Assembly (NCBI RefSeq): GCF_010731735.1
Contig: NZ_AP022588.1
Coordinates: 4,340,001-4,404,000, forward strand
From: Mycolicibacterium sediminis
Lineage (GTDB): Bacteria > Actinomycetota > Actinomycetes > Mycobacteriales > Mycobacteriaceae
Length of the DNA stretch: 64,000 nt
Reading direction: 5' to 3'
In this document: one piece after another, positions 49,495-60,238 of the stretch
How positions within the stretch are numbered: the first letter of the stretch is position 1
Layout of the letters: every line of letters starts with the position of its first letter
The notes under the pieces: generated by a model
What the model was told of the DNA's origin: nothing
What the model saw: only the letters and a program-made list of their open reading frames with translations
The model's database searches: none
Made by a program: the position numbers and the translations under genes

Positions 49495-50241
49495 TTAGGC
49501 CGGTGGCACGCCGGCGAGCAGCCCCTTCAGCGTGCGCGCATTGCGCACCGCATGACCCTCGCCGTCGTTGTTGAAGTAGACGAGCACGTCGCGGCCCTCG
49601 TCCTGCCACTCGCCGATGCGGTCGGCCCACCACCGGAGCGCGTCGTCGGTGTAGGAGCCCGCGTACAACCTGTCGTCCGGGCCGTGCATCCGGACGTAGA
49701 CGAGCCGGCTGGTGGCCCTCGGCACGAGCGGCAGGCCGTGCCCACTGGTCACGACGTAGGCGGCACCGTGGCGTTCGAGGAGGTCGTAGACGTCCGCCGC
49801 ATCCCACGACGGGTGGCGGAACTCGACGGCGACGGGGATCCAGTCCGACATGTCGGCGAGGAAGCGGTTGAGCAGTCCGACGGCGTCGTCGGTGCGGTCG
49901 ATCGCCGGGTGCAACTGCACCAGGATGGCCTCGCGCCTCTCGCCCAGCGCGCGCCAGCAGCGTTCGAACCGCTCGACCCAGGCTTCCGGGTCGCGCAGCC
50001 GCCGGAAGTGCGTCAGGCCCCGGTGCGCCTTCACGGTCATGGTGAAGCCGTCGGGCAGCCGCCTGCTCCACCCCTCGAAGGTGGCATCCCTGGGCCACCG
50101 GTAGAAGCTCGCGTTGAGTTCCACCGTGTCGAACTCCTGGACGTAGCGTGCGAGACGTCCGGCGACCGGCAGGCCGGTCGGGTACAGCACGCCGTCCCAG
50201 TGGTCGTAGGACCACCCGGAGGTACCGATCCGGACGGTCAC
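49495..50241 (-). CDS. DUF72 family TIM-barrel protein (YecE-like)
   Basis: A 248-residue protein. It begins with the family signature IGTSGWSYDHWDGVLYP and contains VELNASFYRWP and the VYVRMHG segment; the ending YFNNDGEGHAVRNARTLK is also characteristic (family form YFNNDxxGxAxxNA). DUF72 proteins form TIM barrels of unknown activity. GTG start. It is 12 bases downstream of the HhH gene at 50254, so probably co-transcribed with it. Confidence 0.9.
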   Translation of the reverse strand: MTVRIGTSGWSYDHWDGVLYPTGLPVAGRLARYVQEFDTVELNASFYRWPRDATFEGWSRRLPDGFTMTVKAHRGLTHFRRLRDPEAWVERFERCWRALGERREAILVQLHPAIDRTDDAVGLLNRFLADMSDWIPVAVEFRHPSWDAADVYDLLERHGAAYVVTSGHGLPLVPRATSRLVYVRMHGPDDRLYAGSYTDDALRWWADRIGEWQDEGRDVLVYFNNDGEGHAVRNARTLKGLLAGVPPA

Positions 50242-50253
50242 CGGCGTCCGCGC

Positions 50254-50901
50254 TCAAGTGGCGACGGCGTCGCGGACGTCGTCGTCCAGCGATGCGCGCA
50301 CCAGTGCTGCGGCCAGTTCGGCGTTCGAACGCCCGGCGAGCGAGCCGAGTTCCGTGGGATCGGTGGGCAGACCCAGTTGCTTCGCGGTCGTCGTGGCGCG
50401 GTCGTCGAAGTAGGGACGCACCCAGGTCCACGTGTCCTGCACCTTGCGCAGGAAGATGTCGCTGCCCGTCTCGCCGATGCCCTTGAAGCGCTGCAGGAGT
50501 TTCGCGGCCGTCGCCGCGTCGTGGTCGGCCGCCTCGGCGAGCTTGCGGAGATCCCCGCCGTACTCGTCGCGGACGGCCTGGGCCATCTCGACGAGCCGGG
50601 TGGCCGAACTCTCGTCGTAGCGTGCGTAACTCGCGCGGCCGAACGCGTCGATCATGGTCTTGCGATCCGCATCGAGCACGGAGTCCGGGGTCCGGATTCC
50701 CGAGTGGAACAGCTCGCGGGCTGCGGCGACGGCGATGCCCGCGTCGATCGGCTTGCTGGCCAGCATGCACAGCGTCAGCAGCTGGAACAGGGGCATCGGG
50801 CTGTCCTTGAGCGTGATGCCCGCCTCGTCGGCGTAGGTGGTGCCCGCCTCCTTCAGCAGCCGCCTGACGACGTCCTTGGCATTGGTCTCTTTGGTCGGCA
50901 C
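50254..50901 (-). CDS. HhH-GPD-family endonuclease III-like protein
   Basis: A 215-residue member of the HhH-GPD superfamily. SPMPLFQLLTLCMLASKPIDAGIAVAAA and FKGIGETGSDIFLRKVQD (helix-hairpin-helix) are visible. The position of the catalytic Lys in Nth (GVGRKTA) is occupied by Thr (GIGETGS), and there is no four-cysteine cluster at the C-terminus. It may be a monofunctional glycosylase or a non-catalytic DNA binder. It has an extra C-terminal helical tail of about 50 residues absent from the paralogue at 48563. Confidence 0.8.
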   Translation of the reverse strand: MPTKETNAKDVVRRLLKEAGTTYADEAGITLKDSPMPLFQLLTLCMLASKPIDAGIAVAAARELFHSGIRTPDSVLDADRKTMIDAFGRASYARYDESSATRLVEMAQAVRDEYGGDLRKLAEAADHDAATAAKLLQRFKGIGETGSDIFLRKVQDTWTWVRPYFDDRATTTAKQLGLPTDPTELGSLAGRSNAELAAALVRASLDDDVRDAVAT

Positions 50902-50954
50902 CGCCGGTGCCTACCCGCGCGGACGGCCGACAAACTCCGTCGACGGCGTGGTGC

Positions 50955-51143
50955 TCACTCCGCCACGGCGTCCACCGACCACGACCCGATCCGGTTGTAC
51001 TCGGTGTCGTAGACGTCCTGCTTGTCGCCGGGCACCAGTTCGCCGAGGTCGGTGATCTCGTCACCCCAACCGCGCAGCAGGCGGCCGAGTTCGGCGTGTG
51101 CGTCCGGGGTTTCGGGCAGGTCCACTTCGAGGGAGAACTTCAC
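50955..51143 (-). CDS. Small hypothetical protein
   Basis: A 62-residue acidic protein, beginning KFSLEVDLPETPDAHAELGRLLRGW. No known domain. GTG start at 51143. Kept as real because codon use follows its neighbours and it fills the space between two same-strand genes; length alone makes it uncertain. The opening could be a beta-strand and helix of a small ferredoxin-like fold. Confidence 0.5.
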   Translation of the reverse strand: MKFSLEVDLPETPDAHAELGRLLRGWGDEITDLGELVPGDKQDVYDTEYNRIGSWSVDAVAE

Positions 51144-51173
51144 GGCGCCGCCATACCCGTTCGGCGGCGTTTC

Positions 51174-52196
51174 TCACCCGGCGGGTTGCCAGCCCAGTCG
51201 CGGGCCGAGGTGCTGGGCGAGGTCGTCGATGATCTGGGTGTAGTCGTCGGGCCCGAACGAGAACGGCAGGGCGAAGGCCACCTCGTCGGCGCGCTGGAAG
51301 CCCGCGTGGTCGAAGAGCCGGTCGGCGAGTTCGTCGGACGTGCCCACGTAGTCGGGGGAGAACAGCATGCCGCGGGGACCCTGCGGCGCCGTGGTGCGCT
51401 CGAAGCGGCTCGCGGCGTACTCGCGGTAGCGCCGGATCTGGTCGTCGGTCGCCGAGTCGGTGGGGATCACAACCAGGCCCTGCGACACCCGTGCCCGATC
51501 CGGACGTGGGTGGTGGGCGCGGAACGCGTCGATCTGCTCGCCCTGGATGGTGGCGAAGTCCCGGGACTGGCTGCCCTCGGTGCTGACCACCGAACTGGTG
51601 AGGTAGTTGATGCCCTGCTCGCCCGCCCACTTCGCGGACTCGAGGCCACCGCCGTACCAGACGCGGTCGGCAAGACCGGGGGAGTGCGGCTGAACGTGGT
51701 CGGTGAACTGTTCGATGCCGACCGTGCCGGAGAAGTCGCTGACCGGCTCGCCGCGCAGGCAGCGCAGCAGGCGCAGCACCCGTTCCTTCGAGAAGTCCTG
51801 CACGTCATGGGATTCCGGGTACAGGGCGGTCTTGTAGTGGTCGTACATCATGGGCGTGCCCACCGAAACGCCGGGGTTGACGCGTCCGCCGGACATGACG
51901 TCGACGGTGGCGAGGTCCTCGGCGAGGCGAAACGGGTTCTCCAGGCCGAGCGGGATCACCGCGGTGCCCAGTTCGATGCGGCTGGTGCGCTGGCTCGCCG
52001 CGGCCATGATCGCTACCGGTGACGAGATGCCCGGCTGCAGGTGCCGGTCACGCAGCCAGACGCTGTCGAAGCCGAGTTCCTCGGCGCGCACGATGGTCTG
52101 AAGCGTCTCCTCGATCCCCGGTCTCGGGTCGGCGGCGTCGAACCGGCCGATCGTCAGGAAGCCGAGCTTGCGCAACGGTTCTCCGCGTCGTGGCAT
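51174..52196 (-). CDS. LLM-class flavin-dependent oxidoreductase
   Basis: A 340-residue luciferase-like monooxygenase. LGFLTIGRFDAADPRPGIEETL, then AEELGFDSVWLRDRH and LATVDVMSGGRVNPGVSVG are family motifs of the FMN/F420 alkanal-type proteins. Substrate unknown. The ATG at 52196 follows aggaagg at a workable distance; the GTG at 52208 lies directly on that sequence and is less likely. A strong hairpin upstream separates it from lon. Confidence 0.88.
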   Translation of the reverse strand: MPRRGEPLRKLGFLTIGRFDAADPRPGIEETLQTIVRAEELGFDSVWLRDRHLQPGISSPVAIMAAASQRTSRIELGTAVIPLGLENPFRLAEDLATVDVMSGGRVNPGVSVGTPMMYDHYKTALYPESHDVQDFSKERVLRLLRCLRGEPVSDFSGTVGIEQFTDHVQPHSPGLADRVWYGGGLESAKWAGEQGINYLTSSVVSTEGSQSRDFATIQGEQIDAFRAHHPRPDRARVSQGLVVIPTDSATDDQIRRYREYAASRFERTTAPQGPRGMLFSPDYVGTSDELADRLFDHAGFQRADEVAFALPFSFGPDDYTQIIDDLAQHLGPRLGWQPAG

Positions 52197-52219
52197 GGAA
52201 CTGGTCACCCTTCCTCGGT

Positions 52220-52303
52220 GAACAGTCCACTTCGTGGCTCCAGCGAAGTTCCCTCAATCTGGCGGATTGAGGGAACTTCACTGGAGCCGCTTGCGGACTG
52301 TTC
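52220..52303 (-). terminator. Large two-part hairpin after lon
   Basis: An inner stem of 24 bases (52236-52259 with 52265-52288, one C-A mismatch, 5-base loop) is enclosed by an outer 9-bp stem (52220-52228 with 52295-52303). It begins 15 bases after the lon stop in the direction of lon transcription and ends before the LLM gene. A terminator for lon is likely; the size is unusual. Confidence 0.65.
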
Positions 52304-52317
52304 GCGGTATTCGGTTG

Positions 52318-54639
<2,322 letters not shown>

Positions 54640-54699
54640 CAATCCTCCAAAGTTGAACCTGATGCGCTCAACCTTCGGGGAAGCCGGATTGTTCCCGGC

Positions 54700-55329
54700 C
54701 TACGCGGTCGCTGCCGCCGGTGTCGCACTGCGGCGGCCGACGACGATGGTCGCGAGGACGAGCGCGCCGATGACCGGCAGCGTGACCGCCGAGTTCACCG
54801 CGTTGGCGGCGTCCACGGAGAGATGGGCGATGACGACGAGACGAACGGCCACCTCGACGAGGAGGCCGACGCCCCACATCGCCGAGAGCCCGACGTGGAC
54901 GCGGTGGGTGCGGGCGGCCTCGTTGGCGGTAGGAGGCTGGTCCGCGGGATCCCGGAAGCGCGCGCCCACGACCTGGGTCAGCGGAGTGCCGACCACGCAA
55001 CTGCCGAGGAAGACGAGGCCGCCGAGGCCATTGACCAGGGTGTTGCCCACCAGGATCGAGGTCGGATCGGAGGTGGCCAACCCCACGGCCAGCGAGAGTC
55101 CGAAAGTGCACAGCAGATATATGGCGAAGGGATCGAGCCGCCGCGTCGCCACGACGCCGTACGCCACGCGCACCCCGGACACGACGGTGGCCTTCATCAG
55201 CGCGACGTACTCGGACGCCCCCGCCGCGCGCAGACCGTAGTAGGCGACCAGCGGAGGCGCCACGTCGAGCAGCACCGTGTGGACGACGGGCGACAGCGAC
55301 CTGCGGGGCTTCCGGTCCGGTTCGATCAC
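54700..55329 (-). CDS. VC0807-family integral membrane protein
   Basis: A 209-residue protein with five to six hydrophobic helices. The opening TVLLDVAPPLVAYYGLRAAGASEYVALMKA and TRRLDPFAIYLLCTFGLSL match the VC0807 family of unknown role. The C-terminal part (DAANAVNSAVTLPVIGALVLATI) is also conserved in the family. GTG start at 55329. Upstream of lon on the same strand but separated by 60 bases; no functional link is evident. Confidence 0.75.
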   Translation of the reverse strand: MIEPDRKPRRSLSPVVHTVLLDVAPPLVAYYGLRAAGASEYVALMKATVVSGVRVAYGVVATRRLDPFAIYLLCTFGLSLAVGLATSDPTSILVGNTLVNGLGGLVFLGSCVVGTPLTQVVGARFRDPADQPPTANEAARTHRVHVGLSAMWGVGLLVEVAVRLVVIAHLSVDAANAVNSAVTLPVIGALVLATIVVGRRSATPAAATA

Positions 55330-55405
55330 CCCTCCGACGGTATGGCCGGGGTCTGTGGTTTCGCTGTCAGGGAATACTCAGTGGGTCGCCTGTGTCGTAG
55401 GCCAC

Positions 55406-56164
55406 ATGACCGACGACGCAACGACATCCGGCATCACCGGCAAGGTGGTGGCGATCACTGGCGCCAGCAGCGGCATCGGCGAGGCGACCGCACGCCTGCT
55501 GGCCGACCGGGGCGCACGCCTCGTCATAGGCGCCCGCCGTACCGACCGGCTCGACGGGATCGCCGCCGACCTCCGCCGCCGGGGGGCGGAGGTCGTGACG
55601 GTGGCTACCGACGTCACCCGCCGGGCGGACCTCGACGGCCTGGTCGCTCGTGCCGTCGAGGAGTTCGGCCGCCTCGACGTCCTGGTGAGCAATGCCGGGA
55701 TCAGCAAGATCGGACCACTCGGCGACGGCGACGTCGACGGATGGTCGGCGATGATCGACGTCAACGTCCGCGGCGTGCTGTACGGGATCAGCGCCGCGTC
55801 ACCGGTGTTCCGACGGCAGGGCTCCGGTCACTTCGTGACCACGGTGTCGACGGCGGGTCTGAAGATCGTGCCGGACATGGGTGTCTACGCGGCGACCAAG
55901 AACGCGGTCCGCACCGTGATGGAGGCGCTGCGGCAGGAGTCCACCGACGGCGTCGTCAGGACCACCTCGGTCTCACCGGGGTTCGTGCGCACCGAACTCG
56001 ACGGCTCGATCGACGACCCGGATTTGCGGAGCCAAATCCGTTCCAGCATGGACGACTTCGGGTTGCCCCCCGAGGCGGTCGCACGGGTGATCGCCTTCGC
56101 CATCGAACAGCCCGACGACGTCGAGATCGGCGACGTCACCATCCGGCCGACGGTGCAGGGCTGA
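55406..56164 (+). CDS. SDR-family oxidoreductase
   Basis: A 252-residue classical SDR similar to the YdfG/clavulanate dehydrogenase group. TGASSGIG binds NADP (Arg in GARRTDR suggests phosphate contact), SNAGIS, the Ser (VSTAG) and YAATK form the active site. Substrate unknown. ATG 55406 chosen at the conserved start. Monocistronic, ending at a strong bidirectional terminator. Confidence 0.9.
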   Translation: MTDDATTSGITGKVVAITGASSGIGEATARLLADRGARLVIGARRTDRLDGIAADLRRRGAEVVTVATDVTRRADLDGLVARAVEEFGRLDVLVSNAGISKIGPLGDGDVDGWSAMIDVNVRGVLYGISAASPVFRRQGSGHFVTTVSTAGLKIVPDMGVYAATKNAVRTVMEALRQESTDGVVRTTSVSPGFVRTELDGSIDDPDLRSQIRSSMDDFGLPPEAVARVIAFAIEQPDDVEIGDVTIRPTVQG

Positions 56165-56166
56165 GG

Positions 56167-56233
56167 TAGGCGCACCGAAGGGAGCCTGCCGCTGGGGGAT
56201 GCGGCAGGCTCCCTGGTCGTGCTGGTGCGCCTA
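56167..56233. terminator. Bidirectional two-part hairpin between convergent genes
   Basis: The inner 13-bp perfect stem (56180-56192 with 56201-56213, gggagcctgccgc) has an 8-base loop. An outer 10-bp perfect stem (56167-56176 with 56224-56233, taggcgcacc) encloses it and includes the stop codon of the Ag85-like gene. It serves both the SDR and the Ag85-like gene. Confidence 0.8.
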
Positions 56234-57226
56234 GGCGACGGCCTGCGCTCCGAGCACTCGTTGGATGTCGGGCTTCATCATCTGCAGCTGCTGACCCCAG
56301 TAGCCCCAGCTGTGCGTCCCGGCCGGCGGGAAATTGAACACGCCGTTGGTGCCACCCGCTGCGACGTAGTTGTCGCGGAAGCTGAGGTTGGTGCGCAGCG
56401 TGAACCCCTCGAGGAACTGCGCGGCCATCAGGTTGCCGCCGTCACCGGCACCGTCGAGATCCGACGGCGTACCGGTACCGCAGTAGATCCACACGCGAGT
56501 GTTGTTGGCGACCAACTGACCGACGTTGACCATGGGGTCGTTGCGCTTCCACGCCGGGTCACTCGACGGTCCCCACATGCTCTCGGCGTTGTACCCGCCG
56601 GCATCGTTCATCGCCAGACCGATCAGCATGGGCCACCAACCCTCGGAGGGGTTGAGGAAGCCCGACAGCGACGCGGCGTAGATGAACTTCTGCGGGTAGT
56701 AGATGGAGTACGTCAGCGCGGTGCCGCCGGCCATGGACAGGCCGACCACGGCGTTGCCGTTCTGCGACACGCCCTTGCTGCTCTCGAGGTAGGCGGGCAG
56801 CTCCTGGGTCAGGAACGTCTCCCACTTGTAGGTGTAGTCCTGCCCGTTGCCCTCGGACGGGCGGTACCAGTCGGTGTAGAAACTGGACTGGCCGCCGACG
56901 GGCATCACCGTCGACAGACCGGAGTCGTAGTACCACTCGAAGGCGGCGGTGTTGATGTCCCAGCCGTTGTAGTCGTCCTGTGCGCGCAGACCGTCCAGCA
57001 GGTAGACCGCATGCGGGCCGCCACCCTGGAACTGCACCTTGATGTTTCGGTTCATCGAGGGGGAGAACACCTCGAGGTACTCGACGGGGAGGCCCGGTCG
57101 CGAGAACGCCCCAGCGGTTGCCGACCCTCCCGCCAGACCGATCAGCGCGGGCAGCGCGGCGACGGTGACGGCGAGAACCGCCATCCGACGCACCCACGCC
57201 CCACGAATCCTTCCGATGACCTTCAT
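56231..57226 (-). CDS. Antigen 85-family mycolyltransferase, divergent paralogue
   Basis: A 331-residue secreted alpha/beta hydrolase that moves mycolic acids between trehalose monomycolates or onto arabinogalactan. The signal peptide ends at TAGA (residue 40) before FSRPGLPVEYLEV. The catalytic triad is Ser164 (GLSMAG), Glu273 (FLEGF) and His305 (GTHSWGYW). The Cys pair that forms the loop disulphide near the active site in Ag85A and Ag85B is absent (YRPSEGNGQDY), and there is a short Gly-rich insertion (GAGDGGNLM) before the Glu. So fbpA-D naming is withheld. ATG 57226 starts the signal peptide. Confidence 0.92.
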   Translation of the reverse strand: MKVIGRIRGAWVRRMAVLAVTVAALPALIGLAGGSATAGAFSRPGLPVEYLEVFSPSMNRNIKVQFQGGGPHAVYLLDGLRAQDDYNGWDINTAAFEWYYDSGLSTVMPVGGQSSFYTDWYRPSEGNGQDYTYKWETFLTQELPAYLESSKGVSQNGNAVVGLSMAGGTALTYSIYYPQKFIYAASLSGFLNPSEGWWPMLIGLAMNDAGGYNAESMWGPSSDPAWKRNDPMVNVGQLVANNTRVWIYCGTGTPSDLDGAGDGGNLMAAQFLEGFTLRTNLSFRDNYVAAGGTNGVFNFPPAGTHSWGYWGQQLQMMKPDIQRVLGAQAVA

Positions 57227-57405
57227 GACGGCCGACCTGCCTTCCCATGTCCTTCGAGCGATCTCCATCGCTCATCACGGACGAGTGAATCACGTCGATG
57301 TGATTCGACCCCCGACTCAACGCCGTGCGACCACGTCGCGGTTGGCTAACGATCGGGACTCGCCGCCGTGACCGCACCCCGGGCGACGTGGTGTGCGGAA
57401 GAACC

Positions 57406-58428
57406 TCAGGCCTGCAACGACTCCCAGGACCGAGTGGTGGTCTCACCGGCGATCCGGACGCCGACGTCGGCGAACCGGTTCAGGTGGTCGTGCTGGTCAC
57501 CGCCCAGCACCGCGGCCAGCAGAACGATCGACTCGCGGCCGAAGGTCCACGGCGCGAGATCGACCGCGGTGATGCGCGGGTTTCCCAGTTCCGTCGTCGG
57601 ATCGCTACTCAACGACGCCAGGCCGAAGGCAGTTCCGGTGTGGACGCCCAGGGACTCGAGGATACCGATCGACCGTCCGGCGAAACCCTGTGGCGCGCAT
57701 ACCAGCGCGTCGACGTCGGACGGCCGAACCGCCGACCGAACCGCCGTGCTCAGCTCGTCGGCGGTCGCGTCCAGCGGACAGTCGAATGCCGACGGCGCGA
57801 CCGAGTGGGCACCGCACCACTCCACGTAGGTCCGCCGTACGTCGTCGGCCCACGACGAGTAGAACCGCCGATCAGATCCGACGAAAGCCGGTCGTGCGTA
57901 GCCACTTTCCCACAGATGGTCGAGGACGAGGCGGGTGAGGTCGCCGTGCGGGGCCTCGATCACCGCTGACACGGCATCCGCCAACGCCTCGGGAGGACGG
58001 CCAGCCGTCACCATCGGGATGCCGGCATCGACGAGACGCTCGAGCATCGGATCGCCCGGCAGTGGATCGACGGCGATCACCCCGTCGACCTGGAAGTGCC
58101 GCGGCCCCACGTCGGCGTCGCGCGCGAACAGCACGAGATCCGCGTCGTGCTCGGCGGAACCGTGCGCCGCGCCGAACGCGAACTCCATGTAGAAGTTGAA
58201 GTTGCGGGCGATGGGCGGGATGTAGATCCCGAGCGCGCCGACGCTGCGACCACGCAGCTGACGGGCGGCGCGGTTGGTGACGTAGCCGAGTTCGCGGGCC
58301 GCGGCGGCCACCTTCGCGGCCGTCGCGGGGGAGACACGCCCGCCGCCGTGCAGCGCATCGGACACCGTCGTCTTCGACAGCCCGACGTGCTGGGCGATCT
58401 CCACGATCGTCACCCGTCGCGCCGACAT
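57406..58428 (-). CDS. LacI-family transcription regulator
   Basis: A 340-residue repressor. Residues 6-25 form the LacI helix-turn-helix (TIVEIAQHVGLSKTTVSDAL) and AARQLRGRSVGALGIYIP marks the hinge and start of the sugar-binding-like domain. The effector is unknown but the domain need not bind a sugar. It is divergent from the DUF3311/SSS/amidohydrolase operon, whose promoter carries a 20-bp palindrome. ATG 58428 chosen at the HTH. Confidence 0.93.
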   Translation of the reverse strand: MSARRVTIVEIAQHVGLSKTTVSDALHGGGRVSPATAAKVAAAARELGYVTNRAARQLRGRSVGALGIYIPPIARNFNFYMEFAFGAAHGSAEHDADLVLFARDADVGPRHFQVDGVIAVDPLPGDPMLERLVDAGIPMVTAGRPPEALADAVSAVIEAPHGDLTRLVLDHLWESGYARPAFVGSDRRFYSSWADDVRRTYVEWCGAHSVAPSAFDCPLDATADELSTAVRSAVRPSDVDALVCAPQGFAGRSIGILESLGVHTGTAFGLASLSSDPTTELGNPRITAVDLAPWTFGRESIVLLAAVLGGDQHDHLNRFADVGVRIAGETTTRSWESLQA

Positions 58429-58467
58429 CCGGTCATCGTAGCCAGCGCCCGGCCGGCGTCCCACGTC

Positions 58468-58521
58468 TTGACAAGGCCGCGGTGTGGCCTCAGTCTCAGT
58501 TGTGCCGGAACGTTCCGGCAC
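58468..58521 (+). promoter_or_regulatory. Promoter and LacI-type operator for the SSS/amidohydrolase operon
   Basis: A consensus -35 ttgaca (58468-58473), a 17-base spacer and a weak -10 cagtct (58491-58496) are followed at the expected start site by the perfect 20-bp palindrome gtgccggaacgttccggcac (58502-58521). Its central CG dyad is typical of LacI-family operators. Bound repressor would sit on the transcription start. The regulator gene diverges from this site 74 bases away. Confidence 0.8.
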
Positions 58522-58536
58522 GACAGGAGACGGCTG

Positions 58537-58746
58537 ATGCCCGACGAGGCCCCACGTCCACCGACGCGGCGAAACGCGACCATCGTCGTCGCGCTCGCGA
58601 TCCTGAACTTCGCCATCCTGCTGTTCCCTCCGCTGACGTGGTACCTCGGCCAGGGCGGGGTCTGGTTCTTCCTCGTCACCGGCGTCATCGGTGTCGTCTC
58701 ACTGCTGGTGATGTACCGCGTCGACAGCTCGTCCGGGGAGGGCTGA
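58537..58746 (+). CDS. DUF3311-like small membrane protein, partner of SSS transporter
   Basis: A 69-residue protein with two hydrophobic helices (IVVALAILNFAILLFPPLTWYL, then FFLVTGVIGVVSLLVMY). Small DUF3311-type proteins of this size commonly precede sodium:solute symporter genes and may be an accessory subunit. ATG 58537 behind aggaga. Its stop is one base before the transporter's GTG. Confidence 0.85.
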   Translation: MPDEAPRPPTRRNATIVVALAILNFAILLFPPLTWYLGQGGVWFFLVTGVIGVVSLLVMYRVDSSSGEG

Positions 58747-58747
58747 G

Positions 58748-60238
58748 GTGGAGATCCTCATCGGATACGGCGGGGTCGTCGTCTTCCTGATCGTGCTGTT
58801 CGTCGTGCTTCAGCGCACCAAGGCGAGCGCCGACTTCAGCGAATACGCCACCGCCGGACGCTCGTTCGGCCCCATGTTCTCGGCGATGGCATTCGTCAAC
58901 ACGTGGCTGCCCGGCACCATCTTCATCGCGTTCGCCGGCTACGCCGCGAGCGCAGGCGCCATCGGGTTCTACTTCGTCGCCTACTCGATCCTCGCCGTGG
59001 TGCTCATGTTCCTGCTCGCCAAGCCGGTGCACGAATGGGGTCGCCGGTTCGACCTGCGCACCCAGGCCGACCTGTTGGGCCTGCGGTACGGCTCCACCCC
59101 GGTGCGCGTGGTCGCCGCGCTCATCGGAGTCATCGCGTCGTTCCCCTGGATCGTGCTCGGAATGCAGTCGCTGACGCTGGTCTTCGAATACCTGTCCTTC
59201 GGCGCGGTTCCCGCCGCGGGCGCGGCGCTGATTGGCATCGGCGTCCTCGTGGTGCGGCAGTGGTGGACCGTCCGACTCGGTGCTCGCGGCCTGGTGATCA
59301 GCGACTTCGTGCAGGGCATCGTCGCCTACCTGTTCGGTACCGTGCTGATCCTGGGGCTGCTGACGTGGTTGCTCACCAACGGGCACGGCTTCGGCGAGGT
59401 CGACCCGGCGTTCTTCACCCTGCCCGGCCCGGGCAGCGTCGACGGGCCGCTCTACCTCTTCTCGCTCATCGCCACCGGTGCGCTCGGAGGCTGGTGCTGG
59501 CCGGACATCTTCGTGCGGCTCTTCGCCTCCAACAGCACCCACACCATCAAGCGGGCTGCTGTGATGGCATCACCGCTGCTGCTGATCTTCGGCTCGTCGC
59601 TGTGTCTGCTGGCGGTGGCCGCATCGACGCTGCCCGGTGTCGCCGATGCGCCCGACCAGGTCTGGTTCATCACCGCCTCGGTGGGAGGGCCGGTCGTCCT
59701 GACCCTGGCCGGGCTGTGCGTGCTGGCGGCGACCATGGGCAACGTCGGCGCCAACCTGCAGGCCCTCGGCGCCCAGATCGCGAACGACGTCGTCGGGGTG
59801 GCCCGCGGCACCCGCGTCGAAGACCCGCGGTGGGGCAAGGTCTCCGTCGGGGTGCTGACGCTGCTGGCCGGCGCCGTCGCGGTGACCACCACCAACGTCC
59901 TCTCATCGGGAATGGTCGCGCTGGCGCAGGTGTCCTACCAGGGCATCGTGCAGTTGGCGCCGACGGTGTTCCTCGGGATCTTCTGGCGCAGAGGCACCGC
60001 CGCCGCCGCGTGCGCCGCGATGGTGTCGGGCTTCGCCACGGCCTGCGTGCTCCAGGTCCTGTACCCGATCGCCATCCCGGCACTGGGCGGCATGACCTCC
60101 GGGGTGGCGGCACTCGCCGTGAACGTCGTCGTCTACGTCGCCGTGTCCTACGCGGTCTCGCCGGGCGCCGACGAGACGCGCCGGGTCGACGAACTCTTCG
60201 ATTCCCTGCAGATCACCGAGAGGGCGGAACCACGATGA
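58748..60238 (+). CDS. Sodium:solute symporter family transporter
   Basis: A 496-residue membrane protein with about 13 helices, of the SSS/SLC5 family. FVNTWLPGTIFIAFAGYA, then FDLRTQADLLGLRYGS and WCWPDIFVRLFASNS are family segments. It probably takes up the substrate of the amidohydrolase encoded next, driven by sodium. GTG start. Its stop overlaps the next ATG (ATGA). Confidence 0.92.
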   Translation: MEILIGYGGVVVFLIVLFVVLQRTKASADFSEYATAGRSFGPMFSAMAFVNTWLPGTIFIAFAGYAASAGAIGFYFVAYSILAVVLMFLLAKPVHEWGRRFDLRTQADLLGLRYGSTPVRVVAALIGVIASFPWIVLGMQSLTLVFEYLSFGAVPAAGAALIGIGVLVVRQWWTVRLGARGLVISDFVQGIVAYLFGTVLILGLLTWLLTNGHGFGEVDPAFFTLPGPGSVDGPLYLFSLIATGALGGWCWPDIFVRLFASNSTHTIKRAAVMASPLLLIFGSSLCLLAVAASTLPGVADAPDQVWFITASVGGPVVLTLAGLCVLAATMGNVGANLQALGAQIANDVVGVARGTRVEDPRWGKVSVGVLTLLAGAVAVTTTNVLSSGMVALAQVSYQGIVQLAPTVFLGIFWRRGTAAAACAAMVSGFATACVLQVLYPIAIPALGGMTSGVAALAVNVVVYVAVSYAVSPGADETRRVDELFDSLQITERAEPR

